From assembly GCA_031272365.1 (NCBI GenBank), contig JAISTX010000039.1, forward strand, positions 17,536 through 81,535: a stretch of 64,000 nucleotides of DNA, read 5' to 3'. The DNA comes from Eubacteriales Family XIII. Incertae Sedis bacterium (lineage in GTDB: Bacteria > Bacillota > Clostridia > Peptostreptococcales > Anaerovoracaceae). Each line of letters begins with the position of its first letter. The first letter of the stretch is position 1. The notes beneath the pieces were generated by a model. The model made no database searches and was not told the origin of the DNA. It saw only the letters and a program-made list of their open reading frames with translations. Below, piece after piece: positions 9,601 through 18,700 of this stretch. The position numbers and the translations under genes were made by a program.

Positions 9601-12544
9601 GCCCTTCGATCGAAATGGTTGCCCGAAGCATGTCATGGCGCTCCACGAGCCGGGAGACGGCATCAAAAAAGCGCCGCTCCTCCAGGTCCGGCATGTCCGC
9701 CTCGTAATATGCGTAGCAGCTGTTGCCGCCCCATTCGACGCCCTCGCTCCTGCCAATGCAATAGGCCTGCTGTACCTCCGAAAGCCCGAACGGTTCGAAT
9801 CGGCCCTCCGGCAGCGGGCGGAACCCCGGGGAGGGCCCGCCTTTTTCCTCCCTGCCGCCCCCCTCTGCTTGAATCATCGATTCGATCAAATCCGCCCATG
9901 CATGGATCGTGCAGTTTTCCAAGAACCCCGCCAATTCGACCGGGAAATGAAAGGCGTCGGCCCAGCGGTCCACAAGCTGGTACAGGATGATGGAGTCCAG
10001 GCCGAGCAGCAGCAGATTGTCGTCGTCGCCGATTTGATCGCTCCCCATATTCATTATTTCAAACACATCGTCCCTTACCAAGCCGAGGATTTCGTTTTGC
10101 CCCGTTTCGGCCGTGGACTGGCACGGGGTTTCCGGTTTGGCGGGAACCGGCTGCGGATGCCATTCTTCCCGGAACCTGTACGAGGGGACGCGGACGCGGC
10201 CTTGCGCCTTGAGGTAGAGCCGCCAGTCGATGTCCACACCGCACCCGAAAAGGGAAAACATCACCGCGTCAAGGTCGGAGGCGGCTTGTTCCCGGTCCAT
10301 CGCACCGGTGCAAAAGCCCGTGATCTCGCCGCCGACCATACCCCTGATCAGCCCAAGCAGCACGGGGGACGCCCCGATTTCAAGGTAGATGTTGTCCTTC
10401 GCATAGGACAGGCTCTGGATGCTTTCATGGAATTTCACCTCAGAGTGGATGTGGTCCACCCAGTAGTCCGCGCCGCAAAAGGCTTTGTCTTCATAGCGCC
10501 CCGTCAAATTTGAAATGATCGGCACCCGGGGGAACTGGTACTGCACCCGCCCGGCCACGTCACGGAATGCTTTGCTATCCGCATTCATGCCCTGTGCGCG
10601 GGCAACGATCAGGCTGATTGCGTCAGGCAAGGAAAATACGCCGCCCACGCAGGCGGCCACGTATTCCCCTGCACCGTGCCCGATCATCAAAGACGGCTTG
10701 ACGCCGTATGCCAGGAACATGCGGGCGGCCGCGTACTCGACGGCAAAGATCGCCGGCTGCGCGTATTTTGCCTCCGACAGTTTCTCCGGGGCGTTTCGGA
10801 TGATGCCGTCCAAGTCCTCCCCCGTTCTTTCCGCATACAACCGGCAGCAGGCCTCATACTGCTCGCGGAAAAACGGGTCCGTTTTCGCAAGCCCGGAAAA
10901 CATGCCTGCCCGCTCGGCCCCCTGCCCGGTGAACAGGAAGACAAGCTCGCGGTCAGCGCCTGCCACGCCCCCGCCTCCAAGGGCCGCGCGATCGATATCC
11001 TCTATGACCTCTTTTGCGTCCGTGCCTTCCACCACGCAGCGCCATGGCAAGCTTGGCCTCGTCGCGTTGTGCGCGCGGAAGATCCCTTCCAGGCGGCCCG
11101 GGTTTGCATCAAGCGCGGCCTCTTCCGCCAGGAAGCCACGGAAGGCCTCCAGCTGCGCCCGCAAACCGCTTTCGTCCGACGCGGAGAACCGGAAACGGTA
11201 TCGCTGCCGATCCGGCGCGCGCCCCCGGGCCGCGGCGGCCGCCGGATAGGATTCCAAGACTGTATGCGCGTTTGTCCCGCTGAGCCCAAACGAGCTTACC
11301 GCCGCAAGGCGCCGTTGCCCCGCCTTCTCTTCCCATGCTATATTCTCCCGGGGCATTTCAAACCGGTACGCGTCCCATGCAATCTTCCTCGATGGCTCCT
11401 CGAATCCGCACGCGGCCGGGATCAGGTTGTGGTTCAAAACCAAAACCGCTTTCATCAGGCCCGCCACGCCGCTCCCCGCCTCGAGGTGGCCGATGTTTGC
11501 CTTCACCGACCCTATGTACAGCGGCGCCTCGCGGCCCTTGATGACATTGCCGATCGACGCGGTTTCGATCGCGTCCCCGATATCCGTGCCCGTCCCGTGC
11601 AGCTCCACGTACCGGATGTCCTCGGTGCCGGCGCCGGCGGACGCCCACGCCCGCGCGATCAGTTTTTCCTGCGCCGGGCCGTAGGGCGAAGTGAGGCCGG
11701 AGCTCTTCCCGTCCTGGTTGATGGCGCTGCCGCAAATACAGGCGTAGATGGAATCCCCGTCCCGCTCGGCGTCCGAGAGCTTTTTCAGCACGACGATCCC
11801 GCAGCCCTCCCCGCGAACCGTCCCATTCGCCCTGTCGTCGCAAGTGCGGAGCTCGCATGTCGCGGATAGGATGTTCATCCGCGAAAGCAGCTCGGTCGAG
11901 CGGTCGCTGTAAAGGACGTTGACGCCGCCCGCCAAAGCCATGCTGCAATCGCCTCCGCGCAGGCCGAGGCAGGCTTCGTGGATGCTGACGAGCGAGGAGG
12001 AGCAAGCCGTGTCGATGGTCAGCGCCGGCCCCTGAAAACCGAAATAATAAGAAACGCGGCCGCTCAAAAACGAGATGCCGGTGCCGGTGACGTCCTTGGG
12101 GCCGTACGCGTCCCCGGGGGACGCAAACAGATTGTTTGCGTAGTCCGTCGCGGATACCCCGGCATAGACGCCGGTGTCCGTGCCTTCGAGGGAGTCCGGC
12201 GCATACCCGGCATCCTCCAGCGCCTCCCAGCACACTTTCAATGCCAGCTTCTGCTGCGGGTCCATCCGCTCGGCCTCGGCAGCCGAAATGCGGAACAGCA
12301 GATGGTCGAATTTCGCCGGGTCCTCATCCAGGTACCCGGCTTTTTCCGCGTACCGGCTTTTCGGGCCGCGCTCCGGGAAGCGCGCTTCCGTCCCGCTGCC
12401 GATGACGCACGCCTGATTTGAGATCACCTCCCAAAACCGATCCATGTCGTGGATGCCGCCCGGGAAGCGGCAAGCCATGCCGATGACGGCGATCGGTTCC
12501 GCCGCCCAGGTTCCATTCTTCTTTTTTCCCTGCGTCTTTTTCAT
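3626..12544 (-). CDS. Hybrid PKS-NRPS megasynthase KS-AT(degenerate)-ACP-Cy-A(Cys)-MT-PCP-Cy-(A remnant)
   Basis: 2972 residues. KS about 15-440 with DTACSSS (Cys181), ELHGTGT and the later KANIGH. AT-like region about 535-740 contains GHGAGE where GHSxGE is expected (residue 624 is Gly) and lacks about 90-100 residues including the usual SHAFHS region, so it is probably inactive. ACP Ser851 (LGLDS). Cy1 has DFMIAD at 1046-1051 instead of HHxxxDG, the heterocyclization signature. The A domain has YTSGSTG near 1511; its pocket reads D-L-Y-N-L-S-M-I-W, close to cysteine codes. An embedded methyltransferase has LEFGAGTGG at about 2015. PCP Ser2288. Cy2 has DVMIAD at 2480-2485. The last 200 residues resemble a decayed A domain. 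The start ATG is 9 nt after the ligase stop, with GGGAAGG in between. Predicted job: extend the fatty acyl starter and add the first cyclised, methylated cysteine. Confidence 0.93.
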   Translation of the reverse strand: MKKTQGKKKNGTWAAEPIAVIGMACRFPGGIHDMDRFWEVISNQACVIGSGTEARFPERGPKSRYAEKAGYLDEDPAKFDHLLFRISAAEAERMDPQQKLALKVCWEALEDAGYAPDSLEGTDTGVYAGVSATDYANNLFASPGDAYGPKDVTGTGISFLSGRVSYYFGFQGPALTIDTACSSSLVSIHEACLGLRGGDCSMALAGGVNVLYSDRSTELLSRMNILSATCELRTCDDRANGTVRGEGCGIVVLKKLSDAERDGDSIYACICGSAINQDGKSSGLTSPYGPAQEKLIARAWASAGAGTEDIRYVELHGTGTDIGDAIETASIGNVIKGREAPLYIGSVKANIGHLEAGSGVAGLMKAVLVLNHNLIPAACGFEEPSRKIAWDAYRFEMPRENIAWEEKAGQRRLAAVSSFGLSGTNAHTVLESYPAAAAARGRAPDRQRYRFRFSASDESGLRAQLEAFRGFLAEEAALDANPGRLEGIFRAHNATRPSLPWRCVVEGTDAKEVIEDIDRAALGGGGVAGADRELVFLFTGQGAERAGMFSGLAKTDPFFREQYEACCRLYAERTGEDLDGIIRNAPEKLSEAKYAQPAIFAVEYAAARMFLAYGVKPSLMIGHGAGEYVAACVGGVFSLPDAISLIVARAQGMNADSKAFRDVAGRVQYQFPRVPIISNLTGRYEDKAFCGADYWVDHIHSEVKFHESIQSLSYAKDNIYLEIGASPVLLGLIRGMVGGEITGFCTGAMDREQAASDLDAVMFSLFGCGVDIDWRLYLKAQGRVRVPSYRFREEWHPQPVPAKPETPCQSTAETGQNEILGLVRDDVFEIMNMGSDQIGDDDNLLLLGLDSIILYQLVDRWADAFHFPVELAGFLENCTIHAWADLIESMIQAEGGGREEKGGPSPGFRPLPEGRFEPFGLSEVQQAYCIGRSEGVEWGGNSCYAYYEADMPDLEERRFFDAVSRLVERHDMLRATISIEGHQKVEEEIRIPYTVYRMDGIGDMDAHLAKTRDAMSSRVIPLGEPLFDLRLTQISETDWRIHFGIDFMIADAMSLQILWRDLERLYAGEDPAPLEISFRDYLQYREAKKNAPHYSQCEEYWRSRAKGFPGPPKLPVKNVDARGFRGRFQRRKRLIPKDAWKRFADCASARGLTPSSALLAIYAEVLSAWGAGERFGVMLTVFERDAVHGQVRDIVGDFTKLMLVEIERKNEPLAGNAKRLQAQILQDMAHSDYSAVRFVKDINQHCAGEPRIYPVVFTSAIGLEVDAAAMNRFYGNIGWSVSSTPQVWMDYQIYPEAGGVAISWDVLEGVFCDRVADDMFDANMQIIERLCGDAARFDDCVGDLRPERQKQEHGRANATARELPELLLHELAAAHAADPENRVAVVCRGEAYRYAQLWERSGQIAACLQSQGIAAGDKIVVQMEKSFDLIAVIFGILRAGAVYVPLLCTSPWERTRLIAEQSGSRMLITDSCLEGAGEVAFAVQTPPDFAVDTPPFAEARPSPDSLAYVIYTSGSTGAPKGVMITHKAAMNTIQDVSRLLKLSCQDRVLGLSSVSFDLSVYDIFGVLSAGGTLVLPTEAERTDPVAWRDLSMKNGVTLWNTVPALLEAYLNFLLHGGHQDLSIRHVILSGDWIPLDCFDKIRRALPNARLISMGGATEASIWSNYYEVSGIEPEWNSIPYGYPLANQQFHIFDVFGRPCPDWVEGRLFIAGKGLAEGYLNEEGLTDQSFRRVGAGKDRMYDTGDFGRYMGQGCIEFRGRKDEQVKIRGFRVELGEIEKCLSEYKGVEEAVATVVGQGGNEKRILAYYTPEEMERAEPCAPAFSEAAILRQSEILPDTITPQEYLRTSQILENMSLGIMVNTFLGFGAFDAAGPGLSVDRLVQQGKVAEKYRKLMAQWADALVQQGILERRGGGYAAVEAPGLVDIDAYLAQIKESEYYPLWQESVEYLILCNRHIAEILKADMNPLTILFQDGTTGRAENFYRYNPVAEYVNGLIASSVEEYIRQNGQGRTVSILEFGAGTGGTTAAVLEKVKGYSVRYTFTDISTFFTHQAEEKFKGFECMEYKLYNIDLYPQVQGFPLGSYDIVIGANVLHDAKILDATLGHLRSLLSDGGMLAILELTQNKLYYKVSIGLIEGFSGYEDERLLTNDVLLDAPQWKRKMEGQGFDRVRYFPADGAPAACFDQHVVLAFANKRVRYIPEIELKGYLAQKLPAYMVPSHIFPIDAIPLNQNGKVDRKALPLPQLGAEGAPLKEPATETEKTMCRIFADVLKVDRIGVGANLFEIGGDSLKTIEIVSRLKEAGITVSLSDVYERPEIESLAALVDSRGGGAAIQEDMSAFRVQPQQTDQAFPLGAIQAAYLLGRRGGFALGNTSCHYYAEVESSMDIETLQRGLNLVIARQPALRTVVYPEGAQQVLREAPPYTIEVEDISAMSSYAQDLRIKEFRGAASHRLFDLGKWPLFRIYAMKLSEGRHLLFIDIDVMIADAASFFIFSGELLHCSRTDEPLPGFDFHMADYLASLRAFQESDTYARHRDYWQSRAPGFPAPISLPVLTDIDRVRQPVFRRLQAAFDRGRWDRIKRAAAENNVTPASLICAAYCRILSEYCNEEHYCINITMFNRLGFYEHLNEFMGDFTSTVIFEVMMEKGLDFWGQARAVQKQFAADLDHRYYDGIEFLKDLRRQAGGAEQAFVPAVFTCAIFDEDVAGWEDFGELKYAISQTPQILLDNQVTVLGGKLTIAWDFVENAMDPALVRSMFDAFVALLDGICERGSDFDGIAPKPPAQLLAGGEAAPEGLLSGKVEGLLRSRNGAPYVVDSSVLFCAAESVGELLQEAQAEAHFGCQDIHTVVLYGNGIQGSQAEQVRLHFIHADIFVIPEIPGVDPPALYYPVAQINTAEPLPAGGYPFHAESMQIRNYLGSVCAIGVKGHLHCMKKSAGGQEEEADWVDAGVEAVYEKDGMIRILSALEDREKVMN

Positions 12545-12553
12545 GTGCCTTCC

Positions 12554-14590
12554 CTATTCTTTCCCGTGTGCGCTTGCCGCCCTGTTTTTCTCGGCGAAAA
12601 GATAGTCCGCCAGTTTGTTCACCGAATTGTAGTTGAACATGGCCTCTGTCCCGATCTGCAGCCCGGTCGCGCGGGTGAGCCGATCCAGCACGGATAGATA
12701 GATTGCGGAATCCATGCCGATTTCCGTGAACGGCTTGTCTGCGTCAAGCTGGTCGACCCCCAGAACGTCGCTGAGCATCTCGCGCAGCCAGGCCCTGTAT
12801 TCCGTCGCTGTGTGCAGTGCATCGGGGGGAACCATGCCCGCTTGCAGGTCGGATATGCCCAGCGCGCCCACCCACCCATCTGCCGCGTCGATCCCGGCGG
12901 CTGCAAGCCTTTGTATTTTTCCATTGGGCGTTCTCGGGATCGCGTATTGCGGGACAAAAACGATGCGGTCCACCGAAACGCCGCAGGCCTCCGCCGCCGC
13001 GCGCCGGATATGCCGGCTCCATTCCTTGATGCGCGCATCGCCCGACCCCTCGCGTATCTCCTGTATCACGGCCAGCTGCCCGGCGCCGCCCCTCGGGACG
13101 ACGGCGATCCCGCCCGCGAAAAACGCGCCTTCCAGCTGCGTGACGGCATTCTCGATATCGTGCGGGTAGTAGTTTCTCCCGTGTATGATCAGCATCTCCT
13201 TTTTCCGCCCTGTGATGAACAGTTCCCCGTTTTGGTTTAGAAAGCCGATATCCCCCGTCTTGAGCACCCGCGCCCCGTCATCCAGCACACAGAACACTTC
13301 CCCGGTTTTCTCCGGCCTGCCCCAGTAGCCGCCGCTCAGGGAGGCGCCCGAGAAGCAGATCTCGCCGACGCAATCCGGCCCGAGCGGCTGAAATGTTTCG
13401 GGGTCGCGGATTTCGATGCGATGGCCCGGAATCTGATACCCGTTCCCGACATAGCAGCTGCCGTCAGGGCTTTCCCGGAACCGGCCTGCGTCCACTTCGC
13501 TCAGCAGCCCGCTTTCCAACACTTTGACCCGGTTCTCCCGGAGCTCATGCTTGTCCACGCGCACCCAGGTCGCGTGGCCGGAGCCTTTTGGGTAGGTGCT
13601 GACCAGCAAGGTCGCCTCCGCCAGCCCGTACCCCGGGTATATATTGAAGGCCTTCGCGCCGTACATTTTCTCCGCCTCGTAGAACGCCGCCGCCGTGCGG
13701 ACGTCATTGGGTTCCCCGCCGAGGAAAATTGCCTCCAAGGACTCAAAGGAAACCGTGCCTTTGCACTGCTCGCGCTGCTCCACGAGCACCTTGCCGAGCA
13801 GCTGCAAGGCGAAATTGGGCGCCGCGGTATGCGTGCTCCTGTATTTTGTGATCGCCTGCGCCCAGAGGATCGGGCTCTTGACGAAGTCCTCGGGGTTCTG
13901 CACTACGAGCGTCCCGCCGGCGTACAGGGTGAGCAGTATCACGATCAGGCCAAAATCGTGGTAATAGGGGAGCCACATGACATACCGGCTCCGGTCGTCA
14001 ATGCCGAGGATGTCCCGGATCCGCCGGATGTTTTCCGTGACGGATTCCTGTGTCACGATGACGCCCTCGGGGTTGCCGGTCGAACCGGACGTGTATTGGA
14101 GGAAGGCGATTTTGTTTTCGTGCGTGCCCACGGAAACCGCCTCCCCATCCGGAAGCCCGGTTTCGCTCAGCACCTCTGTGGCAGACAGCGCCGGTAAATC
14201 CTTGAAAGCCTCCTTTAGGAAGCCTGCTGTCTTCCCTGCGGTCAGAATGGCGCGCGCGCCGGTTTCACCCGCGATCCTCTCCCATTTGCCCGGGTCGCTT
14301 CCGGGATGCGGCATGTCGAGCGGGACGGGGATCAAGCCGGCCAGGTTGCACGCCGCAAAGGCGACGATGAATTCTATCCCCTGCGGAAACAGCAGCAGAC
14401 ATCTTTCCCCCTCCTGAATCCCCTTTTGACGCAAAGCGCCGGCAAGCACCTCCCCGCGCCGGTACAATGCCCGGTAATGGATGCGTTCTTCCCGCATCTC
14501 GCGGTCCAAATGGATATAGGCGCATCCGTCCGGGTTGGCCTCTGCCCTGTGCAAAAGCATTTCCCTGATTGACCCAAATTCGTTTTTCAT
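12554..14590 (-). CDS. Fatty acyl-AMP ligase (FAAL) with C-terminal ACP
   Basis: 678 residues. Adenylation core with YTSGSTGNPEG at 166, and WLPYYHDFGLI, the FAAL version of the A4 region (WLPxxHDxGLI in the family). The ligase hinge is near GRKKEMLIIHGRNYYPHDIE. A C-terminal ACP has Ser628 in IGMDSAIYL. FAALs activate free fatty acids as acyl-adenylates and load them on an ACP, so this is the starter unit of the assembly line. It replaces the salicyl-AMP ligase of yersiniabactin and pyochelin. ATG 14590 is preferred over an upstream in-frame start because it lies one base after the reductase stop and has GGGAGAA 7 nt upstream. Chain length cannot be read from sequence. Confidence 0.92.
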   Translation of the reverse strand: MKNEFGSIREMLLHRAEANPDGCAYIHLDREMREERIHYRALYRRGEVLAGALRQKGIQEGERCLLLFPQGIEFIVAFAACNLAGLIPVPLDMPHPGSDPGKWERIAGETGARAILTAGKTAGFLKEAFKDLPALSATEVLSETGLPDGEAVSVGTHENKIAFLQYTSGSTGNPEGVIVTQESVTENIRRIRDILGIDDRSRYVMWLPYYHDFGLIVILLTLYAGGTLVVQNPEDFVKSPILWAQAITKYRSTHTAAPNFALQLLGKVLVEQREQCKGTVSFESLEAIFLGGEPNDVRTAAAFYEAEKMYGAKAFNIYPGYGLAEATLLVSTYPKGSGHATWVRVDKHELRENRVKVLESGLLSEVDAGRFRESPDGSCYVGNGYQIPGHRIEIRDPETFQPLGPDCVGEICFSGASLSGGYWGRPEKTGEVFCVLDDGARVLKTGDIGFLNQNGELFITGRKKEMLIIHGRNYYPHDIENAVTQLEGAFFAGGIAVVPRGGAGQLAVIQEIREGSGDARIKEWSRHIRRAAAEACGVSVDRIVFVPQYAIPRTPNGKIQRLAAAGIDAADGWVGALGISDLQAGMVPPDALHTATEYRAWLREMLSDVLGVDQLDADKPFTEIGMDSAIYLSVLDRLTRATGLQIGTEAMFNYNSVNKLADYLFAEKNRAASAHGKE

Positions 14591-14591
14591 A

Positions 14592-15707
14592 TCACAGTTC
14601 TCCCTCTTCCGATATGCCCGGATTCGTGATTTCGCCCGCCTCCAAGGAAACCTGGCTGTATCTTGCCAGATCGTTTTCATGCTTCAGCGCTTTGATGACT
14701 TCTCTGCTGTCGAGGAACTCCCATGCCCACTGGACGCCCGGCGCCATGTCCGAAACCAGGGCCTTTTCGGCGGCCAAAGCCGCTATCCGCGACGTCAGCC
14801 TGTTGCTCTCCCCCGTCGAGACCACGATGCGCTCTGCGCACGGCCTTCCCGCAGCGGTGCCTGCCGCTTCCGCCACGACGGCATACCAGGGGTGCTTCCC
14901 GAACATTGCCTTTTCGCAGTCCCGCATCAGGCCGTGCGCGCACTGCGCCAGCGTCTGCTCGTCCTTCCGCGACGCCAGCGCCCCAAGCTGGCGCAGGATG
15001 GAATCGCGCAAAGACTCGTCGCTTACCACGTTGTAGCCGTGCACTTCATGAACCGCAAACCGGTCGGCCACATCCGCGAGCTCCCAGGTGACATAGGGGT
15101 TCACATACACTTCTTCCGGGAAGCCCGGGATGATGGTTTTCCCCATTCGGGCAGGCGCTTCCGGAACCGGTGCCCTGTCAATCAAGCATTGCCCTGATAG
15201 CCCATACCCATTCAGCGAGCTGAGGAGGATGTCCACCGCCGCGCCAAAACCGCAGCTGTCGATGCCGCCGCAATAGACACGCAGGCTGTCCACCTTCTCA
15301 AAGCCATAGCGCGCCAGATGCGCCGCCAAGATCCCGGTCAAGCCCGGCACATTCCCGGCGCCGATCACCACCGGCGCCCCGCCGGGCATGGCCCGGCGCC
15401 CCTCTCCGCCCAGCATGACGCCAAACGTATCGACGCAAACAGCGCCGGCGGCGGCGGCGGCATGCGCCACCATCTCGCTGTACCGGTAGGACGGGCCCAG
15501 GCAATTGACGACCACGTGGCAGCCCTCGCAGAATTCCGCAAGGCTGTTTGGGTTTGCGGCATCCGTTTCTTTCCATTCAAAACCCGGGGGGCATAGCCCG
15601 CAGGCCGAGCGCTGGCCCCCGCGGATGCGCCGCCCTTCCCGCGCAAGCGACGCCACGACGCCACGCCCGATCACACCCCCGCATCCCAGCACGCCGATTT
15701 CCATCAT
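14592..15707 (-). CDS. Saccharopine-dehydrogenase-like NAD(P)-dependent reductase, candidate thiazoline reductase
   Basis: A 371-residue Rossmann-fold protein with dinucleotide-binding GVLGCGGVIGRG at residues 5-16 and a later GAGNVPGLTG. The overall pattern is that of the saccharopine dehydrogenase NADP-binding family rather than the Gfo/Idh/MocA family of PchG/Irp3. It overlaps the preceding NRPS stop (ATGATG), so the start is 15707 or 15704. Yersiniabactin and pyochelin assembly need a stand-alone reductase to turn one thiazoline into thiazolidine. This is the only reductase in the operon, so it is the obvious candidate for that step, by inference. Confidence 0.75.
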   Translation of the reverse strand: MMEIGVLGCGGVIGRGVVASLAREGRRIRGGQRSACGLCPPGFEWKETDAANPNSLAEFCEGCHVVVNCLGPSYRYSEMVAHAAAAAGAVCVDTFGVMLGGEGRRAMPGGAPVVIGAGNVPGLTGILAAHLARYGFEKVDSLRVYCGGIDSCGFGAAVDILLSSLNGYGLSGQCLIDRAPVPEAPARMGKTIIPGFPEEVYVNPYVTWELADVADRFAVHEVHGYNVVSDESLRDSILRQLGALASRKDEQTLAQCAHGLMRDCEKAMFGKHPWYAVVAEAAGTAAGRPCAERIVVSTGESNRLTSRIAALAAEKALVSDMAPGVQWAWEFLDSREVIKALKHENDLARYSQVSLEAGEITNPGISEEGEL

Positions 15708-18700
15708 GCGAATACGCCCCGCTCCTCAAGGTATGCCGCGATCTGCCCCACCTCCGGCAGGCGCATGCAGGAGAGGTGGTCCCCTGTGATCGTGCATTCC
15801 TCAAAACGCCCGCCCGGCGCCCCGGCGGCTTGGGCAAAGTCCACTTCCGACTCCATGAAAGTCAAGAAAGCGCGGGAGCGATCCGTACAGGACAGCATGT
15901 GGGCCGGCATCGCGAACGGCTCCGGCCGGTACGCAACCACGCTTTTGTAGCTGTGCACAAAGACTTTGTAGTATTGAATCAGGCGATGGATCTCGAAGTC
16001 TGTGATTGTTTCCGCATCGACGTGATGCAGGGTTTTGTACATGTTTTCAAAACGCTCCCATTGCGGGATCCGGGAGAGCGCTGCATAGCAGTCGCCGACG
16101 TTTTTGTGGCGCCCCGCCATGGCGCAAAGATCCTCTTCGCTTGCCAGCACGCCGGCCTGCTCGAAATGCGCCTGCAGTGCGGCCCCTAGCGCCTCGTCCG
16201 GCGCCGCATGCCCGCAGCGGGCGAGGTCCGCGCCCAGCAGCTGCGCGAAGCCGCGCTCTTGCAGCAGCACGTTCTCCCGGTAGCTGTCCCCTTTTCTGGG
16301 GTCGATCATGAACAGTTCGCTGGCGACCCCGGCCCTCTGGAGCTCCCGGCAGGTTTCGAGCGCAATGAGCGCGCCCATGCAGTGCCCCACAAGGCAGATC
16401 CGGCGCCCCGGGCCCGACCGCAGCCTTTCCGCGTACTTCCGGCCAAGGCCCACGATGGACTCCGTCTCCGGCATCCCAAGGAAGGCTTCCGCATCCTCGA
16501 CCGCGAAACCCGAAATGCGGGTGCTTTCATTCGCTTTGCTCGATAACATTTCGAGGAGCGCGCGGTAAATGGACAGCGTGCCAGTGCCGTCGGCAAACAG
16601 GACGATCTCCTTCAGAAGCGTATCTGTTTCCGCTTTGAGGATGGAGTAGCAATCCGGCTTGGCGGCCGCGGTTTCCCCGGAAGCCCCCGCCAGCAGGCCC
16701 TTTGCGACCCCTTCGACGGTCTGCCCCTCGATCATCAGCTGAAGCAGGGTGTTCCAGTCCAGCGCTTCGGCAGGCGCGACCGTCTCCTTCATCTTCGACA
16801 CGACCTGCGCGATGGTCAAGGAATCCCCGCCGATCTCATAGAAATTTTGCCGGCGGCCGATTGGGCCTTTGCCGAGCACTTCGCTCCATATCCCGGCGAT
16901 CTGTGCTTCAACGTCGCCAACGGGCGGCTCGAAATCGGTTGATTCCGGGGCTTGGCGGTTTTCGATGCGGCGGCGCAGCGCCTCCCGGTTCACTTTCCCG
17001 TTCTCCGTCAACGGCAGCGTCGGCAGGGCTTCGATGTAGTGCGGGATCATATAGTGCGGGAGTTTCCCCCGCAGGTACTCCTCGATTTCCTCCCCGGAGA
17101 TGCACAGCTGCGGCGAGTCCGCCCGGCAGATGAACAAATGCTGCCCTGTCTCATAGAATTGCTCGCCCGGCCCGGGGGCGTCGCACACCAGGGCAAGCCC
17201 CGCCGCGCGGATCAAATCCATCCAGTGCGCGTGGTCGAAGAAGATGCTGCCTGCGAGGCGCCGGTCGTCTATGATTTCATCGGAATCGTATACAAACCCC
17301 ATCGAGGTCATCAGGGAATAGGTTTCGCTGATGGCGTCAATGACGACGAGGAAGCCGCCCGGCGAGAGCATCTCGGCCATTTTCGCGATGTGCTTTTTCC
17401 CGTCCTTTGCATTGTGCAGCACATTGGCGCACAGAATGATGTCCGCCTCCGACGCTTTCAGGCCTTGCCCGGAATAATCCTCATTGACGTCGTAGATCCC
17501 GTACTCCACCCACGGGTACGCCTGAAAGCGCTTTTTGGCTTCATTGAGAAAATAATTCGAGACATCGGTAAACCGGTACCGCACATTGAGCCCGTCCAGA
17601 TGCGGGATGAGCTCGTTGCTGGTGCCACCCACGCCTGCGCCGACCTCGAGGATGCGGACCGGCTGCCCGGCCCTGGCCTGGTTTAGGTGGCCGGCAATTT
17701 TCATCATAACCTGATGCACGATGCCGTTGAAGCAGCGGGCAACCCGGTTGTCCTGGTAAGCGGCAAGGGCGACGCCGGAGCCCCCTTCCGGGAAAAGGTA
17801 GTCGAGCGGCCGCTCCTGGCCGGAGATCAAGCGGACGAGCGCTTCCGGCTCCCGGCACAGAATGCCCGACAGCACCGGGCTGTTTTGCAGCTCTTTTTCG
17901 ATTTCGGCAAATTCGGCCTTCTCCGCCCGCAGCCGATCCTCGTCGTACACCACCGCCAGACGGTACCCGCCCGCGGAGTCGCATCCCAGCAGGCCTTCCT
18001 TCCCCAGGGCGCGCAGCCAACGTGACAGCAAGGCTGTGTATTTGCCATCGGCATGCAGCATTTTTATTATTTCGGATTCTGTATGTACGTCGCCGGCGTT
18101 CCGGAACAGCCCTGCGCTGCGCAACGCGCCGATCATATTGAAAAGGGCTATCCGCTCCGAAAGGGCGATCCACCTGTCGAGGACGCCGCCGGGCAATTCC
18201 TGGAATGCGGCGGTTTTCACGCTGCCGCAATACTCCCTCAGCTCCTCGGAGAAGGCCAGCCGCCCATCGCGCTCCTCGTCCGACTCGGCGGGCAGCACAA
18301 ACGCGCCGATCCTGTATTCGCCCTGCGCGTCGCGCTCGGCTATGACCGCCGCGTTCCGCAATTTCGGGTGCGCCTTGAGGACGTTCTCGATTTCGCCGAT
18401 TTCGACGCGGTAACCGTGGATTTTTATCTGGGAATCATCCCTGCCCAGAAATAGGATGGCGCCGTCCGCGCGGTACCGCCCGAGATCCCCCGTGTGATAG
18501 ATGCGTTCCCGGGTCTGCGGGTGATGGAGAAACGCGTGCTTTGTCGCCTCCTCATCATTGAAATAGCCCTCCGCCAAACCGGAACCGGCGATGTACAAAG
18601 ACCCCGCGACCTCAAAGGGGCAAGGCTCCAGGCCAGCGTCTAGCACGTGGAACCGCTGGTTCCGCAGCGGCGTCCCGTAGGGGATGCTCTCTTCGCCTTT

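Noticed and set aside
7967..10513. Plus-strand open frame of 848 codons
   Set aside because: Antisense shadow of the Cy and A domains of the same protein; no recognisable motif or ribosome binding site.
12554..14590. Salicyl-AMP ligase (YbtE/PchD-like)
   Set aside because: The HDFGLI motif, the FAAL-like layout and the fused ACP fit fatty acyl ligases; no salicylate synthase is present.
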